Of a stretch of DNA of 11,651 nucleotides, positions 1-7,033 are shown piece by piece (positions within the stretch are counted from its first letter, which is position 1; the number at the start of each line of letters is the position of its first letter). Both the position numbers and the translations under genes were made by a program. Under the pieces are notes generated by a model. It was not told the origin of the DNA. It saw only the letters and a list, made by a program, of their open reading frames with translations, and made no database searches. The stretch covers positions 1 to 11,651 of the forward strand of contig FR902964.1 of NCBI GenBank assembly GCA_000438155.1. Direction: 5' to 3'. The stretch comes from Firmicutes bacterium CAG:95 (lineage in GTDB: Bacteria > Bacillota > Clostridia > Lachnospirales > Lachnospiraceae).

Positions 1-6
1 GCTTAT

Positions 7-57
7 GAATGGGCATGGCTGAACTGTTACGCGGAATGGGCTTGATTGAACGGTTAC
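7..57. repeat. Imperfect tandem direct repeat, 27-base period, two copies
   Basis: Bases 7-30 and 34-57 match at 20 of 24 positions and start 27 bases apart. The period is nine codons, which fits a coding repeat. On the plus strand, frame 1 reads a nonapeptide beginning EWAWLNCYA and stops at TGA 43-45 in the second copy, as at the end of a gene entering from the left. On the minus strand an ATG at 60, preceded by AAAGGA at suitable spacing, opens a frame to the left edge that encodes VTVQSSPFR followed by VTVQPCPFI. The window is too short to decide which is right, or whether either is translated. Confidence 0.55.
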
Positions 58-168
58 CATTGTTTTTTCCTTTAAATAATGTTACACTTAAATGTATTCT
101 ACAGAATTATCAAAGACTTAAAATACAAAAAGAAATTTAAAAACAGGAAATTAAAGCAGGTGTCATTT

Positions 169-639
169 ATGTATAATAATGAAAACGAATATTCCGGTAC
201 TTCTTTTGAATATAACAATGGATTTGCTCCCGGTAACAACGGATTTGCGTTTGCTGCCCTGATTCTCGGGGTATCTGCTCTGTTTTCGCTATTTACCGTT
301 TATCTTCCGCTCATCCTCGGAAGCCTTGCCATTCTGTTCGCACTGCTCTCCAAGGGCTACGGAAAGAAGATGGCAGCCACCGCCAAGATCGGCTTTATCA
401 GCGCCATTACCGGCTTATCCCTTATTTTATCACTCCTCGCTGTCGGTATCACCTCACTGTACTTATTATTTGCAACCTCTACAGATGATCAGCTTCTTCA
501 TTACGGTTCCCAGATTGATCAGGCCATTGAAATGCAGTTAGGTCAGTCCACTGAGGAGATGTTCGGTACTTCATATGAGGACATGATGGAGCAGCTTGTT
601 GCCCTGCGCGATGCAGCCACCGGCACCGGCGTGCAATAA
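169..639 (+). CDS. Small two-helix membrane protein, DUF4190-like
   Basis: This is a 156-residue protein of unknown role. A hydrophilic, Asn/Tyr/Gly-rich N-terminus of about 23 residues is followed by two long hydrophobic stretches, near residues 24-62 and 72-106. The short loop between them carries the basic stretch KGYGKKM. The C-terminus is acidic, glutamine-rich and soluble. This arrangement resembles DUF4190-type proteins, which are small bacterial inner membrane proteins with no established function. I chose the ATG at 169 because AGCAGG lies just upstream and because the in-frame extension back to 79 is a lysine-rich, unlikely N-terminus encoded by AT-rich leader. A weak promoter-like pair, TTGTTT at 60-65 and TACACT at 83-88, has a 17-base spacer. 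The next gene starts 61 bases downstream on the same strand. Confidence 0.75.
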   Translation: MYNNENEYSGTSFEYNNGFAPGNNGFAFAALILGVSALFSLFTVYLPLILGSLAILFALLSKGYGKKMAATAKIGFISAITGLSLILSLLAVGITSLYLLFATSTDDQLLHYGSQIDQAIEMQLGQSTEEMFGTSYEDMMEQLVALRDAATGTGVQ

Positions 640-700
640 TGGAACCTTGGAAATAACCCTTCAATGCTTTGGATTCATTACTTTGGAAAGGAGATCGCTT

Positions 701-1240
701 ATGAACGGAATCAGCCTTTATCCCAATTCAGGTTACAATTACACTTCACCCTATGCTGCTGTTTCAACTACAGCTGGAAATACGGCATCCGGCAATTCTT
801 CCCTTACCGGTGTGGAAGAATCGAAACCGGTCGTAAATCCCGGTGAATCCACGAAGGTTTCTCCCGGACGGAAATCCTCTCCGGCAGAATGCCAGACCTG
901 CAAGGAACGCAAATATCAGGACGGCTCTGATGAAATGGTTTCCTTTAAGTCGGCTGCCCATATTTCACCGGAAGCCTCTGCTTCAACAGTTCGTGCTCAT
1001 GAGCAGGAGCATGTCAGCAATGCATACAGGAAAGCAGCAAAGGGCGATGGTAAGGTCATCAGCGCCAACGTCTCCCTGCAGCGTGCCATCTGTCCGGAAT
1101 GCGGCAGAAGCTATGTCTCGGGAGGTACGACTTCAACGAAGATTTCTTATCCGAATGAGCAGACAAATCCTTATGCCCGGAATCAGAAATCAGCCGATGC
1201 CGCTATGCTCATCGGCAGCAATCTGGATCTGGCTGTATAA
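701..1240 (+). CDS. SprA-related putative zinc metalloprotease family protein
   Basis: The protein has 179 residues. About 55 N-terminal residues are Ser/Thr/Gly/Asn-rich and look disordered. The conserved part starts with C64-x-x-C67 in CQTCKERKYQDGSDEMVSFK. An HExxH motif follows (H100, E101, H104) within VRAHEQEHVSNAY, and then a second pair, C131-x-x-C134, within CPECGRSYVSGG. The VRAHE..H core matches the SprA-related family (Pfam PF12118, also named putative metalloprotease CJM1_0395 family). Two CxxC pairs plus HExxH suggest metal binding. Proteolysis has not been shown by anything here, and the family may not be catalytic. No signal peptide is visible. The ATG at 701 has a strong AAGGAG nine bases upstream; the frame is open back to 596 but overlaps the previous gene. 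It probably shares a transcript with its neighbours. Confidence 0.75.
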   Translation: MNGISLYPNSGYNYTSPYAAVSTTAGNTASGNSSLTGVEESKPVVNPGESTKVSPGRKSSPAECQTCKERKYQDGSDEMVSFKSAAHISPEASASTVRAHEQEHVSNAYRKAAKGDGKVISANVSLQRAICPECGRSYVSGGTTSTKISYPNEQTNPYARNQKSADAAMLIGSNLDLAV

Positions 1241-1264
1241 CCCCTGCCTGTTCAGCTCCATACC

Positions 1265-1301
1265 GGTTACAGCATCTTATCCTTAATATCTGTCTGTAAC
1301 C
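1265..1301 (+). repeat. Inverted repeat in the leader of the DUF975 gene
   Basis: A perfect 8-base inverted repeat, GGTTACAG at 1265-1272 and CTGTAACC at 1294-1301, is separated by 21 bases. It lies in the 88-base gap before the DUF975 gene. No run of T follows, so it is not a typical terminator. It could be an operator for a dimeric regulator, an RNA hairpin affecting processing or translation, or chance. Confidence 0.4.
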
Positions 1302-1328
1302 TATATCAACTATACGAAAGGCTTTACC

Positions 1329-2063
1329 ATGAATCCTTATTTATCTTCATCCAGCTTAAAACGTATTGCAAAAGGACAATTATTGGGAAGATATTCCAGT
1401 GTGATCTTCATCTTCCTGCTTCATATGTTATGTCTGGTCAGTCTCCAAATGCTCGTTTCCCTTGTGCTGGCTCCGACAAATATCATAAAATTCATCCTTT
1501 ATTATGCAGCACTTTATCTGGTCTATATTGTTTCCGGCTTTTTCAAGGCAGGAGAGGCCTATGTTTATTTAAAGGTTGCCAGTAATCAGCCGGTTACGGT
1601 GAATGATCTCTTCTACTGCTTCCGTGGAGAAAGCAACCGGACTTCTTACATCCAGATCCGTCTGGCTGCGATCCAGCTTTTTACGACTCTGCCCGCAGCA
1701 ATCTACAATATGCTCTTTTCAGACAGCACAAGCCTGTTTGCGATAGATGGAATTTACCTGTTACTCACTCTTCTGGGTATGGTAATATCCTTATTTGCAG
1801 ATCTGCTGTTCTCACAATGCTATTATGTCATGCTTGATTTTGAAGAATACACCGGTGGGGAAGTCATGAAAGCAGCAGTACAGCTCATCAGGGGAAGCAT
1901 GGGAAGACTGTTCTACATAGTACTCTCCTTTTTCCCGCTGTATCTTCTCGGGATTCTCTCCATGGGAATCGGTCTCCTGTGGATTTATCCGTATAAAGAA
2001 GCCGTTTTTGCAAACTTCTATTTAGACCTGATTAAAAAGAAAGTAGCAACAGGACAGCGATAA
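1329..2063 (+). CDS. DUF975 family integral membrane protein
   Basis: The protein has 244 residues. Its N-terminal stretch LKRIAKGQLLGRYSSVI matches the start of DUF975 proteins (Ser/Leu-Lys-x-x-Ala-Lys-x-x-Leu-x-Gly-x-Tyr), which are polytopic membrane proteins of Firmicutes with no assigned biochemical role. Hydrophobic segments lie near residues 23-47, 52-75, 113-125, 137-160 and 193-220. A conserved-looking polar section with SNQPVTVNDLFYCF sits between helices 2 and 3, and the end is basic (LIKKKVATGQR). The ATG at 1329 follows AAAGG at suitable distance. The gene ends inside its own terminator hairpin, so it is the last gene of this plus-strand group. Family assignment rests on pattern recognition; function is unknown. 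Confidence 0.8.
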   Translation: MNPYLSSSSLKRIAKGQLLGRYSSVIFIFLLHMLCLVSLQMLVSLVLAPTNIIKFILYYAALYLVYIVSGFFKAGEAYVYLKVASNQPVTVNDLFYCFRGESNRTSYIQIRLAAIQLFTTLPAAIYNMLFSDSTSLFAIDGIYLLLTLLGMVISLFADLLFSQCYYVMLDFEEYTGGEVMKAAVQLIRGSMGRLFYIVLSFFPLYLLGILSMGIGLLWIYPYKEAVFANFYLDLIKKKVATGQR

Positions 2064-2080
2064 TCGCTGTCCTGTCTTTT
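2049..2080 (+). terminator. Rho-independent terminator after the DUF975 gene
   Basis: A perfect 12-base-pair stem (2049-2060 with 2064-2075) encloses a three-base loop, and CTTTT follows. The loop TAA (2061-2063) is the stop codon of the DUF975 gene, so the left arm is coding sequence. Read on the other strand, the stem is followed by a T-rich but interrupted run. It may therefore also end the convergent prfB transcript, whose stop codon lies 25 bases away. Confidence 0.85.
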
Positions 2081-2099
2081 ATCCTCTATTTCTTATTCT

Positions 2100-3222
2100 C
2101 TATTCCGCTTCCTTTTCACTGCTGTTAATCCATTTCAGATAGGCATTGATAAACAAATCAATCGAGCCATCTAAAACCGCATCCACATTTCCCGTTTCGG
2201 CATTCGTACGATGATCCTTCACCAGCGTATAGGGCTGCATCACGTAAGACCGGATCTGATTTCCCCATCCAATCTCCTTGACTTCTCCACGGATATCGGA
2301 AAGCTTCTCTGCGTTCGCTTCCTTCTGAAGCAGATACAGCTTCGCCTTTAACATCTGCATTGCCTTATCCCTGTTCTGGAACTGGGATCTCTCGTTCTGA
2401 CACTGCACCACAATTCCTGTGGGAATATGGGTAATACGGATTGCAGAAGAAGTCTTGTTGATGTGCTGTCCACCGGCACCACTGCTTCGGTAGGTATCCA
2501 CGCGCAGATCCTCGTCCCTGATCTCCACATCCACATCCTCTTCTATATCGGGCATCACATCCAGCGATACAAAGGACGTCTGACGTTTTCCCTGTGCATT
2601 AAACGGGGAAATACGCACAAGACGATGTACACCCTTCTCGGATTTCAGATAACCATAGGCATTCGTTCCATTCACCTGAAAGGTTACGGACTTGATTCCT
2701 GCCTCATCACCATCCAGGTAATCCAGTACTTCAATTGAGAAGTTCTTACGCTCTGCCCATCTTGTGTACATACGATACAACATGGAGCACCAGTCACAGC
2801 TCTCTGTTCCACCGGCTCCCGCATTCAGCTTCAGAATGGCATTGTCACTGTCATATTCTTCTGACAATAACGTACCGATCCGGATTTCCTCAAAGGTCTC
2901 GATAAAGCTGTCCAGCTCCTCACGGATCTCTTCTGCCATTTCCTCGTCGTTTGCTTCATTGCCCATTTCAATCAGCGTTTCAATATCTTCATATTGTGTT
3001 TCCAGGTCATGCATTGCTTTGACACTGTCCTGAAGGTTCTTTAACTCCTTCATCTTCTGGTTGGATATCTCCGGATTATCCCAGAAACCGGGAGCCTCCA
3101 TTTCCATTTCCAGTTCTTCTATCCTCTTTGACTTATTTGCTAAGTCAAAGTGAATCCCTCACTTCCGCTAAGGGGGACTTGTAGGATAATAATTCAGTCT
3201 TCATCTGATCCAAAAGAACCAC
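2100..3222 (-). CDS. prfB: Peptide chain release factor 2, with programmed +1 frameshift
   Basis: RF2 recognises UGA and UAA stop codons in the ribosome and triggers peptide release. Translation starts at GTG 3222-3220, eight bases after AGAGGT, and reads 25 codons ending in RDSL. It then meets TGA at 3147-3145; a +1 shift on CTT continues with GAC as DLANKSKRIEELE and on to the stop at 2100. The product would be 373 residues, close to the family norm of about 365. The stop-codon recognition motif SPF falls at residues 205-207 and the catalytic GGQ at 250-252, the same numbers as in E. coli RF2. Residue 246 is Ser, not the Thr of E. coli K-12. The C-terminus KEAE is short and acidic. prfB lies 23 bases behind secA and is probably co-transcribed with it. 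Starting at the first in-frame Met after the shift (3107) would remove 38 residues. Confidence 0.95.
3145..3160 (-). promoter_or_regulatory. RF2 autoregulatory programmed +1 frameshift site
   Basis: On the minus strand the element is GAGGGA (3160-3155), four bases, then CTTTGAC with the in-frame TGA at 3147-3145. This matches the known RF2 arrangement: an internal Shine-Dalgarno-like sequence just upstream of CTT-TGA-C. Low RF2 makes the ribosome pause at UGA and slip forward, raising RF2 synthesis. The internal Shine-Dalgarno sequence is a little weaker, and one base further away, than the E. coli AGGGGG. Both reading frames join exactly at this point, which supports the call. Confidence 0.93.
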
Positions 3223-3245
3223 TTCACGTCACCTCTTTCCTTAAT

Positions 3246-5813
3246 TTAAGCCTTGCGTCCACAGCACTGCTTATATTTCTTACCACTGCCACATGGACAG
3301 GGATCATTGGGATAAATCTTGGCATCCATACGCTTCACCGGTGCCTTGACGGCAGATTCATCCTTATTCGTTCCGGTTACCTTCGCAACCTGCTCACGCT
3401 CTACCTTCTGTTCCACGCGGACATGGAGCAGGGCACGAACCGTATCTTCCTTGATGTTCTCCGTCATTTCATCGAACATCTCATAACCGTTCATCTTGTA
3501 TTCCACTAACGGATCTCTCTGACCGTAAGCCTGTAATCCAGCACCCTGGCGGAGCTGCTCCATATCATCAATATGGTCCATCCATTTACGGTCAATGACC
3601 TTGAGCAGGATGACACGCTCCAACTCACGGATTGCTTCCGGCTCCGGGAACTCTGCTTCTTTTGCTTCATAAAGCTTCACAGCCTCTTCCTTAAGCTGCT
3701 GCTTTAAGGCGTTCTTCTTCGGTTTGTTGATCCGTCCTCTCTTGACAGGAGCAAGCGGAATAATCGGAAGAAGCAGGGAGTTCAGTTCTTCCAGATCCCA
3801 GTCATCGTAATCGGTATCGTCACCAATCACCATATCGACCTTACTCTCCGTGATATCGGTAATCATCTTGTAGATTGCATCACGCATGCTCTCTCCATCG
3901 AGTACCTGACGACGTTCCTTATAAATGATTTCTCTCTGTTCGTTCATTACCTGATCGTATTCGAGCAGGTTCTTACGGATACCAAAGTTGTTGCTCTCGA
4001 TCTTCTTCTGTGCAGATTCAATCGCATTTGTCAGCATCTTATGCTCGATTTCCTGATTTTCAGGAATGCAGAGAGTATTAAACATGCTGATGAGACGCTC
4101 CGATCCAAACAGACGCATCAGGTCATCCTCAAGGGAAATATAGAACTTGGATTCGCCCGGATCTCCCTGACGGCCGGAACGGCCTCGCAGCTGATTATCA
4201 ATACGTCTGGATTCATGACGCTCTGTACCAATGATCTTCAGGCCACCGGCTTCTCTTGCCACATCATCAAGCTTAATATCCGTACCACGGCCTGCCATGT
4301 TGGTTGCAATGGTAACTGCACCATGTACACCGGCATCGGCAACAATTTCTGCTTCCAGCTCATGGAACTTGGCATTCAATACCTTATGCGGAATGCCCTG
4401 CTTCGAAAGCATACGGGAAAGCTCCTCAGATGCCTCAATCGTAATTGTACCAACCAGTACCGGCTGCTGCTTTGCATGGGCTTCCTTTACGGCTTCCACA
4501 ATGGCATGGAGCTTTTCTTTTCGGGTTTTATATACGGCATCCTGTAAATCCTTACGGGCAATCGGACGGTTCGTTGGGATCTCGATAACGTCCATACCGT
4601 AAATATCACGGAATTCCTTTTCTTCGGTAAGTGCCGTACCGGTCATACCGGCTTTCTTATCAAACTTGTTAAAGAAGTTCTGGAAGGTGATGGTTGCAAG
4701 CGTCTTACTCTCTCTTTTCACCTTCACGTGTTCCTTGGCTTCAATCGCCTGATGAAGTCCATCGGAATAACGGCGTCCCGGCATAATACGTCCGGTAAAT
4801 TCATCGACGATTAATACCTCGTCATCCTTTACCACATAATCCTGATCACGGAACATCAGGTTGTGCGCACGCAGCGCCAAAATGATGTTATGCTGGATTT
4901 CAATATTTTCAGGGTCTGCCAGATTATCGATCTGGAAGAACTTTTCGACCTTCTCGACACCCTGTGCGGTCAGATTTACGATCTTGTCCTTCTCATTGAC
5001 AATGAAGTCTCCGGTCTCTTCTCTTTCCACACCCATGATGGCATCCATCTTGCTTAAGTCTTCCATATCCTCACCACGCTGCATCTGTCTGGCAAGAATA
5101 TCACAGATTTCATAAAGCTTCGTGGACTTGCCGCTCTGTCCGGAAATAATAAGCGGTGTTCTGGCTTCATCAATCAATACCGAGTCGACCTCATCGATGA
5201 TGGCATAGTTCAGATCACGAAGAACCAGCTGTTCCTTATAAATGACCATATTATCACGAAGATAATCAAACCCGAGCTCATTGTTCGTCACATAAGTAAT
5301 GTCACAGGCATATGCTGCCCTTCGCTCTTCAGGTGTCATGCTGTTTAATACAACACCAACGGTTAATCCTAAGAACTTATGGATTTCACCCATCCACTCC
5401 GCATCACGCTTTGCCAGATAATCATTAACGGTGACGATGTGGACGCCCTTTCCCTCTAATGCATTTAAATATGCCGGCAGAGTAGAAACGAGGGTCTTTC
5501 CTTCACCGGTCTTCATTTCAGCGATACGGCCCTGGTGAAGAATGATGCCACCAATCAGCTGTACGCGGAAATGCTCCATATTCAGAACACGCTTACCTGC
5601 CTCACGGACAACCGCAAACGCTTCCGGAAGAAGATCATCCAGAGTCTCTCCTTCGGACAGACGCTTTTTAAACTCCTCAGTCTTTGCCTTCAGCTCTGCA
5701 TCCGAAAGCTGCTGCATGGATGGACGCAGCTCCTCGATCCTTTTCACCAGAGGCTCTATACGCTTTAACTCTCTTTCACTATGTGTACCGAATACTTTTT
5801 GAATCACATTCAT
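3246..5813 (-). CDS. secA: Protein translocase ATPase SecA
   Basis: SecA is the ATPase motor that pushes preproteins through the SecYEG channel of the cytoplasmic membrane. The protein has 855 residues, normal for the family. Visible motifs include Walker A MKTGEGKT (residues 100-107), Walker B/DEAD-type IIDEVDSVLIDEAR (205-218), and the second ATPase domain with TNMAGRGTDIKL and the arginine-finger region LRGRSGRQGDPGESKFYISL. The C-terminal zinc motif CPCGSGKKYKQCC provides C839, C841, C850 and C851. This tail binds SecB or the ribosome in other bacteria. The ATG at 5813 begins MNVIQKVFGT, a typical SecA start, with AGG eight bases upstream. Its own promoter lies about 115 bases upstream, and prfB follows after 23 bases. 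Confidence 0.98.
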   Translation of the reverse strand: MNVIQKVFGTHSERELKRIEPLVKRIEELRPSMQQLSDAELKAKTEEFKKRLSEGETLDDLLPEAFAVVREAGKRVLNMEHFRVQLIGGIILHQGRIAEMKTGEGKTLVSTLPAYLNALEGKGVHIVTVNDYLAKRDAEWMGEIHKFLGLTVGVVLNSMTPEERRAAYACDITYVTNNELGFDYLRDNMVIYKEQLVLRDLNYAIIDEVDSVLIDEARTPLIISGQSGKSTKLYEICDILARQMQRGEDMEDLSKMDAIMGVEREETGDFIVNEKDKIVNLTAQGVEKVEKFFQIDNLADPENIEIQHNIILALRAHNLMFRDQDYVVKDDEVLIVDEFTGRIMPGRRYSDGLHQAIEAKEHVKVKRESKTLATITFQNFFNKFDKKAGMTGTALTEEKEFRDIYGMDVIEIPTNRPIARKDLQDAVYKTRKEKLHAIVEAVKEAHAKQQPVLVGTITIEASEELSRMLSKQGIPHKVLNAKFHELEAEIVADAGVHGAVTIATNMAGRGTDIKLDDVAREAGGLKIIGTERHESRRIDNQLRGRSGRQGDPGESKFYISLEDDLMRLFGSERLISMFNTLCIPENQEIEHKMLTNAIESAQKKIESNNFGIRKNLLEYDQVMNEQREIIYKERRQVLDGESMRDAIYKMITDITESKVDMVIGDDTDYDDWDLEELNSLLLPIIPLAPVKRGRINKPKKNALKQQLKEEAVKLYEAKEAEFPEPEAIRELERVILLKVIDRKWMDHIDDMEQLRQGAGLQAYGQRDPLVEYKMNGYEMFDEMTENIKEDTVRALLHVRVEQKVEREQVAKVTGTNKDESAVKAPVKRMDAKIYPNDPCPCGSGKKYKQCCGRKA

Positions 5814-5927
5814 ATGAAGTACCTATACCTTTCCTGCGATATGACTGTTTGATCCCGGGACTGTCATGCTGCCTCTTTCGGGAATACGCGAAACAGGAAT
5901 CCGGCAAAACAGAAAACCGCAAATCTT

Positions 5928-5956
5928 ATTGTAACAGATTTACCCTTTGGATTCAA
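5928..5956 (-). promoter_or_regulatory. Predicted promoter of secA-prfB
   Basis: On the minus strand TTGAAT (5956-5951) is followed after exactly 17 bases by TACAAT (5933-5928), and TGT directly before the -10 gives an extended -10. This fits the main vegetative sigma factor. Transcription would begin near 5921, leaving a leader of about 108 bases before the secA start codon. I see no recognisable riboswitch in that leader. Confidence 0.75.
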
Positions 5957-5978
5957 CCGCTAACTTCCTGAATCAGCA

Positions 5979-6007
5979 TTGCAATTTCCTGTCATTAGTG
6001 TTATTAT
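5979..6007 (+). promoter_or_regulatory. Predicted promoter of ptb-buk-luxS
   Basis: TTGCAA (5979-5984) and TATTAT (6002-6007) are separated by exactly 17 bases, and TGT immediately before the -10 makes an extended -10. This is the best promoter in the 253-base divergent region and points at ptb. It implies a start near 6014 and a leader of about 53 bases. The secA promoter faces the other way, and the two -35 boxes are about 22 bases apart. Confidence 0.75.
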
Positions 6008-6015
6008 TTTAACGA
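5998..6015. promoter_or_regulatory. Candidate Rex (NADH-responsive repressor) operator
   Basis: The 18 bases read GTGTTA, six AT-only bases, TAACGA. They contain the perfect inverted repeat GTTA-N6-TAAC. Compared with the Rex operator of Firmicutes (TTGTTA-N6-TAACAA) 10 of 12 defined positions agree. The site covers the -10 box of the ptb promoter, so binding would block transcription. Rex is released by NADH and commonly controls fermentation genes. The match is by eye, in an AT-rich stretch, so chance remains possible. Confidence 0.45.
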
Positions 6016-6066
6016 TGTAGTTTTACACCTACACGATATTATTTGTTCAGAAAAGAGGATACCAAA

Positions 6067-6984
6067 ATGAGTAAAACATTTGCTGACTTAATTGCAAAAG
6101 TCAATGAATGCGGCACCAAGAAAGTTGCTGTAGCAGTTGCTCAGGACTCTGCCGTATTGGAAGCTGTCAAAGTTGCGAAAGAAAGAAGAATTGCCGATGC
6201 CATCTTAGTTGGTGATGAAGCAAAGATCCGTGAAATTGCTGCTTCTTTAAATATTGATTTAAACGATTTTGAAATTGTTCATGTAGAGGATGTTACCGAA
6301 GCTGCCAGAACTGCTGTCAAGCTCGTTCATGAAGGCAAGGCAGATATGTATATGAAGGGTCTGATCGATACCAAGGGCTTCTTAAAGAGCGTTTTGGATA
6401 AGGAAGTTGGTCTGCGTACCGGTAAGCCGTTATCCCACGTATGTGTATTCGATGTAGAAGGCATCGATCATCTGTTATTCCTGACAGACGTTGCTTTCAT
6501 CCCTTATCCGACACTGGAGGACAAGGTAAACATCATCAAAAATACCCTTGAAATTACCAAAGCCTGCGGTATCGAGAATCCGAAGGTTGCTCCTTTAGCT
6601 GCTGTTGAAGTAGTAAATCCGAAGATGCCGGTTACTGTAGAAGCTGCCGAGTTAACCCGGATGAACCGGGAAGGACAGATCACCGGATGTATCGTAGACG
6701 GACCTTTATCCTTAGACCTTGCCATTGATCCTGAAGCTGCAAAGCATAAGGGTGCAACCGACCGTGCAATCCAGGGTGATGCAGATATCCTTCTGTTCCC
6801 TGACATCCATGCCGGAAACCTTGTTTACAAGGCAATGGTACATACCGCTAAGGTTGTTAACGGAAATATCCTTACCGGAACCAAGGCTCCTGTCATCTTA
6901 ACCTCCCGTTCCGATTCGGTAGAGGTTAAGGTAAATTCCCTGGCTTTAGGTGCTGTCGTTGCCCATTCCTTACAGCAGAAGTAA
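6067..6984 (+). CDS. ptb: Phosphate butyryltransferase
   Basis: Ptb converts butyryl-CoA and phosphate to butyryl phosphate and CoA in the cytosol, the first step of butyrate formation by the kinase route. The protein has 305 residues, the Ptb length (about 300) and shorter than most phosphate acetyltransferases (about 330). Family features visible are the N-terminal KKVAVAVAQDSAVLEAV, the central MKGLIDTKGFLKSVLDKE, and LLFPDIHAGNLVYKAM in the C-terminal half, a region shared by the PTA/PTB fold. The ATG at 6067 follows AGAGGA at seven bases; an in-frame ATG at 6043 lies before that ribosome binding site and is rejected. Butyrate kinase follows after 49 bases, which supports butyryl over acetyl specificity, although acyl preference cannot be proved from sequence. 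Confidence 0.93.
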   Translation: MSKTFADLIAKVNECGTKKVAVAVAQDSAVLEAVKVAKERRIADAILVGDEAKIREIAASLNIDLNDFEIVHVEDVTEAARTAVKLVHEGKADMYMKGLIDTKGFLKSVLDKEVGLRTGKPLSHVCVFDVEGIDHLLFLTDVAFIPYPTLEDKVNIIKNTLEITKACGIENPKVAPLAAVEVVNPKMPVTVEAAELTRMNREGQITGCIVDGPLSLDLAIDPEAAKHKGATDRAIQGDADILLFPDIHAGNLVYKAMVHTAKVVNGNILTGTKAPVILTSRSDSVEVKVNSLALGAVVAHSLQQK

Positions 6985-7033
6985 ATTTTCCTATGAGGTA
7001 ACTATTCACAAATCAATTGAGGAGGATTAACAA

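Noticed and set aside
60..88. Promoter TTGTTT-N17-TACACT before the first gene
   Set aside because: The match is weak and the region is AT-rich; it is mentioned with the gene but not listed as a feature.
79..168. 30-codon N-terminal extension of the first membrane protein
   Set aside because: It is AT-rich, lysine-rich leader sequence without a good ribosome binding site; the ATG at 169 has one and gives a normal N-terminus.
4041..4547. Long plus-strand open frame inside secA
   Set aside because: It is antisense to clear secA coding sequence with catalytic motifs, and has no ribosome binding site or family resemblance.
5841..5867. Dyad in the secA leader (ATGAC...GTCAT on the minus strand)
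   Set aside because: Only five pairs close it before a mismatch and there is no T run, so it is too weak to call a structure.
6016..6033. Small hairpin TGTAG/CTACA in the ptb leader
   Set aside because: Five pairs with an eight-base loop are not enough to claim a regulatory RNA; it is within chance for AT-rich leader DNA.
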